DNA of 64,000 nucleotides from JBCBRD01 sp039819785. Lineage in GTDB: Bacteria > Pseudomonadota > Alphaproteobacteria > Rhizobiales > Hyphomicrobiaceae. This document shows, one piece after another, positions 1-8,965 of this stretch. The translations under genes and the position numbers were made by a program. The DNA lies in contig JBCBRH010000001.1 of NCBI GenBank assembly GCA_039819785.1, positions 161,508 to 225,507 of the forward strand, read 5' to 3'. The notes below the pieces were generated by a model. It did not search any database. It was not told where the DNA came from and was given only the letters and a program-made list of their open reading frames with translations. Position 1 is the stretch's first letter. Every line of letters starts with the position of its first letter.

Positions 1-291
1 GGTTTGGAGGCTACCGTCCAGATGGTGCAGATGCTTTCGCAGGAGGCGGGCTGCCACGGCGAACTGGTGTTGCGTCTCAATGCTGACGGCAGCCCGTTTG
101 AGACCGATGGGGGCCATTACATCATTGATGCGTCGTTCGGTAAGATCGACGATCCCGTGGCACTTGATGAGGCGCTGAAGATGATCCCGGGCGTTGTCGA
201 AAACGGTCTGTTTATCGGACTTGCAGATGTTGCAATCCTGGGTGGCGAGGAAGGTGTTCGGGTGCTTGAAGGCGATGAGAGCGTCAGCTGA
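1..291 (+). CDS. rpiA: Ribose-5-phosphate isomerase A, C-terminal part (5'-truncated)
   Basis: RpiA interconverts ribose 5-phosphate and ribulose 5-phosphate in the cytosolic non-oxidative pentose phosphate pathway. The window opens inside the gene, so only about 96 C-terminal residues are present. Family features are the GGHYIIDASFG segment and the closing IPGVVENGLFIGLADVAILG stretch, which bring substrate-binding and structural residues near the C terminus. The catalytic N-terminal half lies outside the window. A short Cys-rich reading frame overlaps the stop, and glutathione reductase starts 121 bp further on, suggesting one transcript. The identification is firm; the gene's start cannot be seen. 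Confidence 0.9.
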   Translation, partial: GLEATVQMVQMLSQEAGCHGELVLRLNADGSPFETDGGHYIIDASFGKIDDPVALDEALKMIPGVVENGLFIGLADVAILGGEEGVRVLEGDESVS

Positions 292-406
292 TGCCGTGAC
301 CGATGACCTTAAACCCAGCATGCTGCTTCTGGGCAGTTCACCGGGATGTTCAAGCGGTGGTGACTGCGCCGGATGTGGAACACAGATGCATGAGAACGTG
401 AGGTGA
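275..406 (+). CDS. Possible small Cys-rich peptide between rpiA and gor
   Basis: A 43-residue frame starts with an ATG overlapping the last 17 bases of rpiA and ends 6 bases before the gor start. This spacing is typical of translational coupling. Its C terminus reads GCSSGGDCAGCGTQMHENVR, with three cysteines spaced C-x5-C-x2-C, which could bind a metal or iron-sulfur group. A shorter start (ATG near 320) would keep the cysteines. The ribosome-binding site is weak and I recognise no family. It may be a real small gene or only the intergenic spacer. Confidence 0.35.
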   Translation: MRASADAVTDDLKPSMLLLGSSPGCSSGGDCAGCGTQMHENVR

Positions 407-412
407 CGTGAA

Positions 413-1795
413 ATGGCTGAGTATGATTTTGATCTATTTGTCATCGGCGGTGGGTCAGGCGGCGTTCGCGCTGCGCGTATCTCAGCTGGCCATGGCGCGA
501 AGGTTGGGATTGCAGAAGCCTTTCGCTATGGCGGCACCTGCGTCATTCGTGGCTGCGTCCCAAAAAAGCTCTACGTCTACGCCTCACGGTTTCCGCAAGA
601 GTTTGCCGCGGCCCGAGGTTTCGGCTGGGAGGTGGGGCAAACGCCTTTTTCCTGGCATGCGCTGGTTTCGGCCAAGGAGCGGGAGATCACCCGTTTGGAA
701 GGGCTCTATCAGAAGGGTCTGGAGGCTGCCGGGGTCGAGGTTTTTGCTGATCATGCCAGCCTTGTTGATGGGCATACCGTGGCGCTCAGCGAGGCCGGGC
801 GAAAGATTACCGCCAAGCGGATTTTGATCGCGACGGGAGGCAAGCCGAATATCGACCCCAAGCTTGAGGGGCGTGAACACGTCATCACGTCCAATGAGGC
901 CTTTGACCTTGAGCGGCTCCCCGAGAGGATCGTCATCGCAGGTGGTGGTTATATCGCAGTCGAGTTCGCCGGCATTTTCGCCGGACTTGGCGTCGAGACA
1001 ACGCTGATTTATCGGCGTGATAAAATCCTGCGTGGATTTGACGAAGACATGCGGGATGCTGTCGAGAAGGGTTACCGCCAGCTGGGTGTCCGTTTTGTCT
1101 ATAACCGGACGTTTGCCCGAATTGAAAAGACGTCATCGGGGTTCATCGGGCACATGGACAACGGTGCCAAGTTAGACGCCGACCAGATCATGTTTGCAAT
1201 CGGTCGAAGCCCCAACACAGAAAATCTCGGTTTGGAGGCTGCGGGCGTGGCGACTGGTCCGGGTGGTGAAATCCTCGTTGATGCGCAATCGCGGACGAAT
1301 GTGGATAGCGTCTTCGCGGTCGGGGATGTGACGGACAGGGTGCAACTGACGCCGGTTGCGATCCGTGAAGGTCATGCGTTTGCGGATACCGAGTTTGGCG
1401 CAAAACCGTGGTCGACGGACTATGAATTGATCCCCACGGCGGTGTTTTCAACTCCGGAGATCGGGACCGTCGGGCTTCCTGAACATGAAGCGCGATCGGC
1501 CTATCCGCACCTCGACGTTTACAAGTCCACGTTCAAACCCATGAAAGCCGTTATGGCTGGTAAGGATGAGCGGACACTCATGAAGTTGCTGGTCGATGGG
1601 GCGAGTGATCGTGTCGTGGGCTGCCATGTGGCAGGATATGATGCCGCTGAGATGGTGCAATCGGTGGCGATTGCCATGCGGATGGGAGCTACGAAGGCCG
1701 ACTTTGATCGGACGATGGCGCTCCACCCCAGCGCATCTGAAGAGCTTGTTACCATGCGTGAAAAGTGGGTTCCGCCGGCACAGGCAGCTGAGTAA
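413..1795 (+). CDS. gor: Glutathione-disulfide reductase
   Basis: This FAD enzyme reduces glutathione disulfide with NADPH in the cytosol and keeps the thiol pool reduced. The 460-residue protein has the usual family length. The FAD-binding GGGSGG lies at residues 12-17. The redox-active pair Cys43/Cys48 sits in GGTCVIRGCVPKK. A second nucleotide-binding glycine motif (GGGYIAVEFAG, near residue 176) is followed by YRRDK, whose arginines fit NADPH preference. The C-terminal HPSASEE segment carries the catalytic His-Glu of the partner subunit. A GAGGTG ribosome-binding site precedes the ATG. Glutathione reductase is preferred over lipoamide or mercuric reductase because of the CVIRGCVPKK motif. 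Confidence 0.95.
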   Translation: MAEYDFDLFVIGGGSGGVRAARISAGHGAKVGIAEAFRYGGTCVIRGCVPKKLYVYASRFPQEFAAARGFGWEVGQTPFSWHALVSAKEREITRLEGLYQKGLEAAGVEVFADHASLVDGHTVALSEAGRKITAKRILIATGGKPNIDPKLEGREHVITSNEAFDLERLPERIVIAGGGYIAVEFAGIFAGLGVETTLIYRRDKILRGFDEDMRDAVEKGYRQLGVRFVYNRTFARIEKTSSGFIGHMDNGAKLDADQIMFAIGRSPNTENLGLEAAGVATGPGGEILVDAQSRTNVDSVFAVGDVTDRVQLTPVAIREGHAFADTEFGAKPWSTDYELIPTAVFSTPEIGTVGLPEHEARSAYPHLDVYKSTFKPMKAVMAGKDERTLMKLLVDGASDRVVGCHVAGYDAAEMVQSVAIAMRMGATKADFDRTMALHPSASEELVTMREKWVPPAQAAE

Positions 1796-1910
1796 CGCGT
1801 CTGCGACCGTGTGCCCGCGTCGTGTATCGTGTGGTTGCGTCCGGGCGTCTTCCGCACTACGAGCGTGCCATCTTGGTTGGCAAAGACCCTAGGACACGAA
1901 GGGACGGTTT

Positions 1911-2675
1911 GTGGCGCAAGGACGTTTGGACGGGAAGGTGGCGGTGGTCACCGGTGCTGCCAATGGTATCGGATTAGCCATCGCGGATGTGTTTTCAGCA
2001 GAGGGCGCATGCGTCTATCTCACTGACATTGACGGCGACGCAGCGGCATCGGCTGCAGAGACACTGACTGCGGTGGCAGGCCGGTCGGTGACCGCAGTCC
2101 GCGTTGATGTTTCCAAAGGGCAGGATGTTACCCAACTGTTCCGCACCATCGAAGATTCGCACGGCAAGATGGATGTCCTGATCAGCAACGCCGGGTTGAA
2201 TGTGCGTGAAGACTTCAGGCACCTGTCAGATGCCGATTGGGTCAAGATCCGTGAAGTGAACCTGGACGGCGTTGTGCGGATGGCGCGCGATGGGTTTCAA
2301 TTGCTCAAGGCTTCGGGCGAAGGGTCGTTGATCAACGTGTCGTCCATCATGGGTCACCGGGGCCTTCGTCAGCTTGTGGGGTATTCCGCAACTAAGGGTG
2401 CCGTGGCGGCCCTGACACGCGGGCTGGCTGTCGAGTATGCGCCGTTTAATATCCGGGTGAATGCCATCGCGCCCGGCTTCGTTGAAACGGCTTTGACCGA
2501 CCGCTTCTTGCGTAACCCGATGGTGCATAAAGCGCTGTTGGAGCGGACCTTGCTGCGGCGGTTTGGCACCGGTGAAGATATCGCGAAGGCTGCCCTTTTT
2601 CTGGCAAGTTCCGATGCCGGCTATATCACGGGCACGGAGATCGCCGTTGATGGTGGCATGTCAGCCGGGCTGTAG
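1911..2675 (+). CDS. SDR family NAD(P)-dependent oxidoreductase
   Basis: This is a classical short-chain dehydrogenase/reductase of 254 residues, the usual length. The cofactor motif TGAANGIG is at residues 14-21, the NAG motif at 93-95, the catalytic serine at 144-145, and the YSATK pair Tyr158/Lys162 follows. Asp39-Asp41 after the second strand suggests NAD rather than NADP. The C terminus ends in the usual TGTEIAVDGGMSAG. The start is a GTG. The substrate cannot be told from sequence. The gene follows gor by 115 bp on the same strand but no functional link is evident. Confidence 0.9.
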   Translation: MAQGRLDGKVAVVTGAANGIGLAIADVFSAEGACVYLTDIDGDAAASAAETLTAVAGRSVTAVRVDVSKGQDVTQLFRTIEDSHGKMDVLISNAGLNVREDFRHLSDADWVKIREVNLDGVVRMARDGFQLLKASGEGSLINVSSIMGHRGLRQLVGYSATKGAVAALTRGLAVEYAPFNIRVNAIAPGFVETALTDRFLRNPMVHKALLERTLLRRFGTGEDIAKAALFLASSDAGYITGTEIAVDGGMSAGL

Positions 2676-2741
2676 GGCAATGGCTCTGACCCTGCTGGTG
2701 CTTTGTCTTTTTTCGACTTTTGCGATGGTGTTTTGATTCAC

Positions 2742-3353
2742 ATGAAACGTTGGTTGAACCAACTAGGCGTGGCAGCCCTCGCGCTCGCCGGTGTCGTCGC
2801 CTTTGCTGTCAGCGCGCAGGCTGATGAATACGTGCTCGATCGAGAACACACCGGCGTTTCGTTCTCCTGGGATCATCTGGGCATGTCGCGTCAATCGGGA
2901 CGGTTCAGCGAGGTAACGGGGCGGGTGTTTTTTAACCCGGCGCGACCTGAAGATGCACGCGTCAAGGTTCGGATTGGTCTTTCCAGCATTTCAACGGGTG
3001 TTCCCGCGCTTGACCGCCATCTGACGCAGACGCAGGATTTCTTCGATGTTGCGAGATATCCCGAAGTTACGTTTGTCTCGACCGACGTTTCTTTGACTAC
3101 GTCACGGACGGCCAATGTAACCGGTGACCTGACGATCAACGGCCAGACACATCCGGCGACTTTGAGTGTTGTCTGGAACTATGATGGTGAGCACCCCCTC
3201 GCCAAGGTGAACCCGACATATAGTGGCGTTTACGCGTTGGGGTTTTCCGCACGGACGAACATCCTGCGGTCGAAGTGGGGGATTACGCGGACCATTCCAT
3301 TGGTGTCTGACGAAATTCGGATTGTGATCGAAACGGAGATGTTGCGGCGGTAG
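2742..3353 (+). CDS. YceI family periplasmic protein
   Basis: YceI-like proteins are small lipocalin-type beta-barrels that bind polyprenyl or other isoprenoid lipids, usually in the periplasm. I chose the ATG at 2742, which opens MKRWLNQLG followed by a hydrophobic stretch and a cleavage site after AVSAQA, giving a good signal peptide; an upstream TTG at 2703 would bury it. The mature protein begins DEYVLDREHTGVSFSWDHLG, the typical family opening, and contains the conserved TGDLTINGQTHP strand. The natural ligand is unknown. It stands alone between an SDR gene and a convergent ligase gene. Confidence 0.88.
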   Translation: MKRWLNQLGVAALALAGVVAFAVSAQADEYVLDREHTGVSFSWDHLGMSRQSGRFSEVTGRVFFNPARPEDARVKVRIGLSSISTGVPALDRHLTQTQDFFDVARYPEVTFVSTDVSLTTSRTANVTGDLTINGQTHPATLSVVWNYDGEHPLAKVNPTYSGVYALGFSARTNILRSKWGITRTIPLVSDEIRIVIETEMLRR

Positions 3354-3402
3354 GTGCGGGCTGGTTTTGATGCGGGCTATGCAACCGAGACGGCTGTGAT
3401 TT

Positions 3403-3432
3403 CTTTTGGCACATAGTCTTTTGGCACATAGT
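3403..3432. repeat. Two exact tandem copies of a 15-bp unit
   Basis: The unit CTTTTGGCACATAGT occurs twice head-to-tail in the short gap between the convergent yceI-like and ligase genes. It looks like a simple replication-slippage duplication; I see no promoter or terminator role. Confidence 0.8.
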
Positions 3433-3448
3433 CGCGAACGGAGATGGT

Positions 3449-4591
3449 CTAGATCCCAGCGGTCGTCTCTGCGATCAATTGGTCAACGACGTGTTTGAGG
3501 GCGTCTTCCTTCGTGTCGCCTGCATCAATGCGTGATTGGTATGCAGCCACCTGCCTGTCGGCACTCGTGCCTTGTGTGGCGATCTTCCGCGCGTGCTCGA
3601 TTTCCGCCTTGCAATCGAGGGCATCGATATCCTCGGCGAGCAGATCGATGAGTTCGTCGATGAGTTCGGAAAAATCAACCAGTTCACCCTGCCCATAATC
3701 AAATAAGCTGGTATGGACGGGGTAGCGCTGGGCGCGCCACCGGTTCTCTTCGATCAGGAAGGCGGGATATTGACGCCAGGACTGATTGCGACGCCGCAGC
3801 CTGTAGAGCATGCGCGCGCTGGCCACATAGAGGGCAGCGATAGCCAGAGCATCCTCGATGCGCGGTGTGACATCGGTGACGCGCATTTCAAGCGTCGGGA
3901 ACTTGGCGGACGGGCGCAGATCCCACCAGATCTTGCTTGCGTCCTCAATGACTTTGTTGCGCACGAGAACGTCGACTGTGCGTTGATATTCACCCCAACT
4001 GGCAAACCGCTGCGGCAGGCCCGTACGTGGCAGCTCATGAAAGATCGCCAACCGGTAGCTTTTGAGGCCCGTGTCTTCACCTTCCCAGAACGGGGAGGAG
4101 GTTGACAGCATCAGGAGGTGTGGGAGGAAGTAGCGCAACTGATTCATCAGATCGATGCGCAACTCCTTGTCTTCGATGCCGACGTGGACATGCATGCCGC
4201 AAATCGCAAGCCGCCGGCCGATGTGGGCGAAGTCTCGTGCCAGGGCCTCGTAGCGCTCCTTGGGTGTGGTTTCGAGCGTTGATTTGCGGGCGAAGGGATG
4301 TGTGCTGGAGGCGATGGGGGCGAGGCCGTGCCGTGCCGCAGTCTGGGTGATGCAACCGCGCAGGCGAGAGAGTTCCGATTTTGCCTGCGCAAATGACGTG
4401 CAGACGCGCGTGCCGATTTCGATCTGGGAGCGGAAAAACTCGGGCCCGACCTGACTGCCGAGGATGGTCTCACATTCATCCATGAGCGCCTGAGGGGCAC
4501 TTGCGAGATTGCGTGTCTCCAGGTCGACGAGGTGATATTCCTCCTCGATTCCGAATGTAAAAGTGGGTTCCAGCGGGGTCATAGATCCCAT
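3449..4591 (-). CDS. Carboxylate-amine ligase, glutamate-cysteine ligase 2 (YbdK) family
   Basis: Proteins of the GCS2/YbdK family form amide bonds between carboxylates and amines with ATP; E. coli YbdK has weak gamma-glutamylcysteine ligase activity. The hallmark GIEEEYHLVD opens the domain, followed by the CGMHVHVGI metal and nucleotide segment and a WWDLRPS motif. The frame could extend upstream to 4786, but the family domain begins right after Met at 4591 (MGSMTPLEPTFTFGIEEE), giving 380 residues, the usual size. The extra 65 residues do not resemble the family. The gene is monocistronic. Because the window carries gor, a glutathione link is tempting but the true substrate is unknown. Confidence 0.85.
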   Translation of the reverse strand: MGSMTPLEPTFTFGIEEEYHLVDLETRNLASAPQALMDECETILGSQVGPEFFRSQIEIGTRVCTSFAQAKSELSRLRGCITQTAARHGLAPIASSTHPFARKSTLETTPKERYEALARDFAHIGRRLAICGMHVHVGIEDKELRIDLMNQLRYFLPHLLMLSTSSPFWEGEDTGLKSYRLAIFHELPRTGLPQRFASWGEYQRTVDVLVRNKVIEDASKIWWDLRPSAKFPTLEMRVTDVTPRIEDALAIAALYVASARMLYRLRRRNQSWRQYPAFLIEENRWRAQRYPVHTSLFDYGQGELVDFSELIDELIDLLAEDIDALDCKAEIEHARKIATQGTSADRQVAAYQSRIDAGDTKEDALKHVVDQLIAETTAGI

Positions 4592-4883
4592 ACTTGCCTG
4601 TTCTGGCGGCGGATACCAGTGGGTTTTGGGCTTATTGGCGGTGACTTTGGCTGGGACCTTGTCAGCAGTCCAGTCGGCGACTTTAACCACGCTGTGGGCT
4701 GCGTTCCCGTCACGTCCGATGGGCGCATGGCGTGCTAAGATTGCGGAAGGCTGGCTTCCCGGCAGTCGTTGCCCTATAAGCTGCAAAAAAATGTGAAACC
4801 TTCAAAAAATTGGCCGACACGCTCAACGCATCGGAATAGCAGGGCTTGGAGCCCATTGGGCGTGCGGCAGGGAGACGAAGACG

Positions 4884-6275
4884 ATGGGTCAGACATGGTC
4901 GCCGGGCAGTTGGCGCGGTTTTCCAATTCAGCAGGTTCCAGACTATCCAGACGCCAAGGCGCTGCAGGATGTGGAAGCGCAACTGGCGACATTCCCGCCG
5001 CTGGTTTTTGCCGGCGAAGCGCGGGACCTGAAGAAGCGGCTTGCCGAGGTGGCCAATCGTGAGGCGTTCCTGCTTCAAGGTGGGGACTGCGCGGAAAGCT
5101 TTGCCGAACACCATGCCGACAACATTCGCGATTTCTTCCGTGTGTTTTTGCAGATGGCCGTCGTGCTCACGTATGCTGGTTCACTGCCTGTCGTGAAGGT
5201 CGGGCGGATTGCAGGGCAATTTGCCAAGCCACGCTCGTCGCCTGTCGAAAAGCGCGACGGTGTTGAGCTTCCCAGCTACCGGGGTGACATCATCAATGGG
5301 ACCGAGTTCACACCCGAAGCCCGCATTCCTGATCCCGAGCGGCAGGTCCATGCCTATCGTCAGGCTGCGGCGACCTTGAATCTGATCCGTGCGTTTGCAG
5401 GCGGGGGCTATGCTGACCTTGACCGTGTGCATCAGTGGACTTTGGGGTTTGTGCAGGACAGCCCGCAGGGGCACCGTTATCAGGAGCTGGCGGACCGCAT
5501 CGATGAAACGCTGGCCTTCATGCGGTCATGCGGGATTACGTCTGAGAACACTTCGCAGGTTCGCTCAACGCGGTTCTACACCAGCCATGAGGCGCTGCTT
5601 TTGGGATATGAAGAGGCGCTCACGCGGCTCGATTCCACAAGTGGCGACTGGTACGCGACGTCGGGGCACATGCTCTGGATCGGTGACAGAACCCGCCAGC
5701 CAGACCACGCCCATGTCGAGTTTGCACGCGGTGTCAAAAATCCGATCGGTTTGAAATGCGGCCCATCCATGGAGCCTGATGGCTTGTTGCGGTTGATCGA
5801 CCAGCTGAACCCGGAAAACGAGGCTGGCCGCCTAACTCTCATCTGCCGTTTTGGTGCAGCCAAAGTCTTGGAGCATTTGCCAAAGCTGATCCAGGCCGTG
5901 GAGCGGGAAGGCCGAACGGTTGTCTGGTCGTGTGATCCAATGCATGGCAACACGATCTCTGCGGCGACCGGGTTCAAGACGCGGCCGTTCGATCGGATTC
6001 TGTCGGAGGTGGATGCGTTTTTCGATGTCCACCAGGCCGAGGGTAGTCATCCTGGCGGCGTTCATGTCGAGATGACGGGGCAAAATGTAACGGAGTGCAC
6101 CGGCGGAGCGTCGGCCATTTCGGAGGCGCAGCTGTCGGATCGCTATCACACCCATTGCGATCCACGATTGAATGCTGACCAGGCGCTGGAACTGTCGTTC
6201 CTGATTGCTGAGCGTCTGAAGCAAAACCGGCTGGCCAATGCGGCTCCGACGCAACGTATTGAGGCGGCGGGTTAA
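4884..6275 (+). CDS. aroG: 3-deoxy-7-phosphoheptulonate synthase, class II
   Basis: This enzyme condenses phosphoenolpyruvate with erythrose 4-phosphate, the first step of the shikimate pathway to aromatic amino acids. It belongs to the class II (plant and mycobacterial) type, about 460 residues, unrelated in length to the E. coli AroF/G/H class I enzymes. Signatures include LLQGGDCAESFAEH, the VGRIAGQFAKPRS segment, the GLKCGPSM segment and the metal-binding WSCDPMHGNT. A GGGAG ribosome-binding site precedes the ATG. It lies upstream of nadE with about 135 bp between them. Confidence 0.95.
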   Translation: MGQTWSPGSWRGFPIQQVPDYPDAKALQDVEAQLATFPPLVFAGEARDLKKRLAEVANREAFLLQGGDCAESFAEHHADNIRDFFRVFLQMAVVLTYAGSLPVVKVGRIAGQFAKPRSSPVEKRDGVELPSYRGDIINGTEFTPEARIPDPERQVHAYRQAAATLNLIRAFAGGGYADLDRVHQWTLGFVQDSPQGHRYQELADRIDETLAFMRSCGITSENTSQVRSTRFYTSHEALLLGYEEALTRLDSTSGDWYATSGHMLWIGDRTRQPDHAHVEFARGVKNPIGLKCGPSMEPDGLLRLIDQLNPENEAGRLTLICRFGAAKVLEHLPKLIQAVEREGRTVVWSCDPMHGNTISAATGFKTRPFDRILSEVDAFFDVHQAEGSHPGGVHVEMTGQNVTECTGGASAISEAQLSDRYHTHCDPRLNADQALELSFLIAERLKQNRLANAAPTQRIEAAG

Positions 6276-6410
6276 GGGGCTTTGGACGGGAGCCATTGGC
6301 GCTGGCGTCAGGACTGGTCCGGCGGGCGCTGGACCACGTTCCAACCCTGAACTGGTTTTCAGGTTCGCGTAGGGTGATCGATGCATGGGGTCATGGACAA
6401 CGAGGGTTGA

Positions 6411-8147
6411 GTGTTGAGAATTGCGATTGCCCAACTCAATCCGACGGTTGGCGACCTTTCTGGCAATATCGAAAAGATGCGGCAGGCACGGGCGGAAGCT
6501 GAGGAGCTGGGAGCGGACCTAGTGGTTTTCTCCGAGCTATTCGTAACGGGCTATCCCCCCGAGGACCTCGTTTTAAAGGCGTCGTTTGCAGCGCGGTGTC
6601 GTTCGCTCGTCGAGGCCTTCGCCGCGGACATGGGTCCTGGCCCTGCCGTGTTGACTGGTACAGTTTGGCCCGAAGGTGAGAAGCTTTTCAACGCAGCCGT
6701 TTTATTGGACGACGGTTGCGTTCAGGCCGTGCGCGCCAAAGTCGACCTTCCCAACTATGGCGTGTTTGACGAGAAGCGCGTTTTCGATCCCGGGCCGCTT
6801 CCTGGACCGATCCCGTTTCGCGGTGTCCGCATCGGTGCGCCGATCTGCGAAGACATCTGGAAGGAAGAAGTTACAGAGTGCCTCGAAGAATGCGGCGCTG
6901 AAATCCTTGTCGTGCCGAATGGGTCACCATTTGACCGATCCAAACCTGACTTGCGGATCAATGTCGCCGTGGCACGGGTCACGGAAACCAACCTCCCGCT
7001 GGTGTATGTCAATCAGATTGGCGGGCAGGATGAGCTTGTGTTTGATGGCTCCTCGTTTGTGCTGAATGCGGACCGATCGCTGGCTGTTCAGATGCCCGGC
7101 TGGCAGGAAGGCATTGTCCTGGCGGAGTGGGAGAACGGCACAGATGGGTGGGTGTGCAAGACTGACAGTGCGGCCCAGTTGCCCGATGATGACGCCAATG
7201 CGTACAGCGCCTGCGTCCTTGGTTTGCGGGATTATGTGAACAAGAATGGCTTTCCCGGTGTGGTCCTTGGATTATCAGGCGGGATTGATTCAGCGCTGGT
7301 TGCTGCCATGGCCGTCGATGCCTTGGGCCCGGAGCGTGTCCACTGCGTGATGCTTCCCTATCGCTACACGTCGGATGAAAGCCGGACGGATGCGTCTGCA
7401 TGCGCCAAGGCTTTGGGGCTGACCTACGAGACGATCGATATTGCACCCGCGGTCGAAGGTTTCCTCGAACAGCTTGGCGAACCGTTGGGGGACAAACTTG
7501 CAGGCGTCACGATTGAAAACATTCAGAGCCGCGTCAGGGGTTCGACACTGATGGCGCTGTCGAATGCGACAGGTGCGATGGTTGTGACAACGGGCAACAA
7601 ATCTGAAATGTCGGTCGGATACGCGACGCTCTATGGCGATATGAATGGCGGTTTCAATCCCATCAAGGACCTCTACAAGATGGAGGTATACCGGCTTGCG
7701 GCTTGGCGGAACGCGCATCGGATTGTAGGCGGAATGGGCCCTGCTGGTGTTGTGATCCCCGAACGCATTCTCACGAAGGCGCCATCCGCCGAATTGCGCG
7801 CCGACCAGACCGATCAGGACAGCCTGCCGGAGTATGATGTCCTTGATGATATTCTGAGCTGTCTGGTTGAGGCCGAAATGCCGGTCGCCGATATCGTTGC
7901 GCGCGGTCACGACATCGAGACCGTGAAGCGGATCGAGCATCTGTTGTACATCTCTGAATACAAGAGGCGGCAGGCGGCCCCGGGTGTGAAGATTTCATCG
8001 CGCAGTTTCGGGCGGGAACGGCGCTATCCAATCACCAACCGATACCGGGAGCCTTTGGAGGCCAAGGCGGTGCCCGAACCGGTTGGAGCTGACGCCAAAC
8101 CTCAGCATATCCCCATGCCCAGCGCCGATGGAGGCGATGCCGGTTAG
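6411..8147 (+). CDS. nadE: Glutamine-dependent NAD+ synthetase
   Basis: NadE makes NAD from nicotinate adenine dinucleotide, ATP and ammonia, here released from glutamine by its own N-terminal domain. Residues 1-250 are a nitrilase-type glutaminase with the triad Glu42, Lys110 and Cys146 (PICEDIW). Residues 270-560 are the synthetase domain with the ATP pyrophosphatase loop SGGIDS at 289-294. The 578-residue, two-domain build is usual in alphaproteobacteria. The start is a GTG at 6411 or the adjoining TTG. The C-terminal tail after the synthetase domain is ordinary. Confidence 0.96.
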   Translation: MLRIAIAQLNPTVGDLSGNIEKMRQARAEAEELGADLVVFSELFVTGYPPEDLVLKASFAARCRSLVEAFAADMGPGPAVLTGTVWPEGEKLFNAAVLLDDGCVQAVRAKVDLPNYGVFDEKRVFDPGPLPGPIPFRGVRIGAPICEDIWKEEVTECLEECGAEILVVPNGSPFDRSKPDLRINVAVARVTETNLPLVYVNQIGGQDELVFDGSSFVLNADRSLAVQMPGWQEGIVLAEWENGTDGWVCKTDSAAQLPDDDANAYSACVLGLRDYVNKNGFPGVVLGLSGGIDSALVAAMAVDALGPERVHCVMLPYRYTSDESRTDASACAKALGLTYETIDIAPAVEGFLEQLGEPLGDKLAGVTIENIQSRVRGSTLMALSNATGAMVVTTGNKSEMSVGYATLYGDMNGGFNPIKDLYKMEVYRLAAWRNAHRIVGGMGPAGVVIPERILTKAPSAELRADQTDQDSLPEYDVLDDILSCLVEAEMPVADIVARGHDIETVKRIEHLLYISEYKRRQAAPGVKISSRSFGRERRYPITNRYREPLEAKAVPEPVGADAKPQHIPMPSADGGDAG

Positions 8148-8341
8148 GCGGTCTTGCTGGTTTGGGGGACAAGCATGATCGCAGGTTTGTTTCCAATTTG
8201 ATGGTTTCAGAAACGATTTGTTTGCCAGTTCCGTTGCATACTCATCCTGTGTGCAGCGCGTTTGAAACGGGCCGAAAGCGGTTAAAGCTGAGGGCGCTTG
8301 CTGCGGGTGCAGATAAAAGCTGACCCATTGAAAGCTTTACC

Positions 8342-8875
8342 ATGGCGACGAACCATTTCCTCGAAGATGCCCCGCCGATGTGGTGGATCTCGTGTTCTGA
8401 GCCAGATGGCCCGGACGCGGACATCATGTCGGGACAATTGCACCTGGGGCACCAGCACTGCTTTCTCAATGAAATCGTCGACTACGACATCGCCAAGCAG
8501 TCCAGCCGGGACAATGACGGGTTGATCCTGGCTGGTATGGGCTTCTTGATCCTGGCCGCTCTATTTCTCAACGCCATTGTAGTGTTTGGCTGGTCCTGGA
8601 AATTTTGGCTTGCCGTTGGGTTTTGCGGGTTTTTCTCTGTCGTGAGTTTGATCGAGGCCAGTCAGATCGCACCCGTGACGCAATATGACCTTCACATCTA
8701 CTTGGTCGATGACGCGACCTTGGCTTTTTCAAGCGCGGATCTGGAAGATGTCTCGCGTCTTGTGGAGGTCTTGGAGGACGCTGTGACTTTGAACGGCATG
8801 GCTGATGGGCGCGTGATGGGGCCGGAGCAAAACGCAACAAGTGAACACACTTGGACGACTGATCGCGCGGCGTAG
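8342..8875 (+). CDS. Hypothetical membrane protein with two transmembrane segments
   Basis: I do not recognise this 177-residue protein. The first 55 residues are soluble and contain two adjacent tryptophans and a His-Gln-His segment. Residues 58-106 form a hydrophobic hairpin of two likely transmembrane helices with aromatic residues at the turn. The C-terminal 70 residues read like a small soluble alpha/beta domain that starts YDLHIYLVDDATLAF, somewhat reminiscent of membrane proteins with a nucleotide- or ion-responsive tail. It precedes gltX by 90 bp on the same strand. Codon use looks normal for the region, so I take it as a real gene. Confidence 0.65.
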   Translation: MATNHFLEDAPPMWWISCSEPDGPDADIMSGQLHLGHQHCFLNEIVDYDIAKQSSRDNDGLILAGMGFLILAALFLNAIVVFGWSWKFWLAVGFCGFFSVVSLIEASQIAPVTQYDLHIYLVDDATLAFSSADLEDVSRLVEVLEDAVTLNGMADGRVMGPEQNATSEHTWTTDRAA

Positions 8876-8965
8876 TCCCGTTGAAAGTGCGTTGACGTCT
8901 TGCCGCGTCCTGAAATCTCTGTCAGACCGCTCACCGGATTGTCCATCAGGATTTCGATACCCTAC

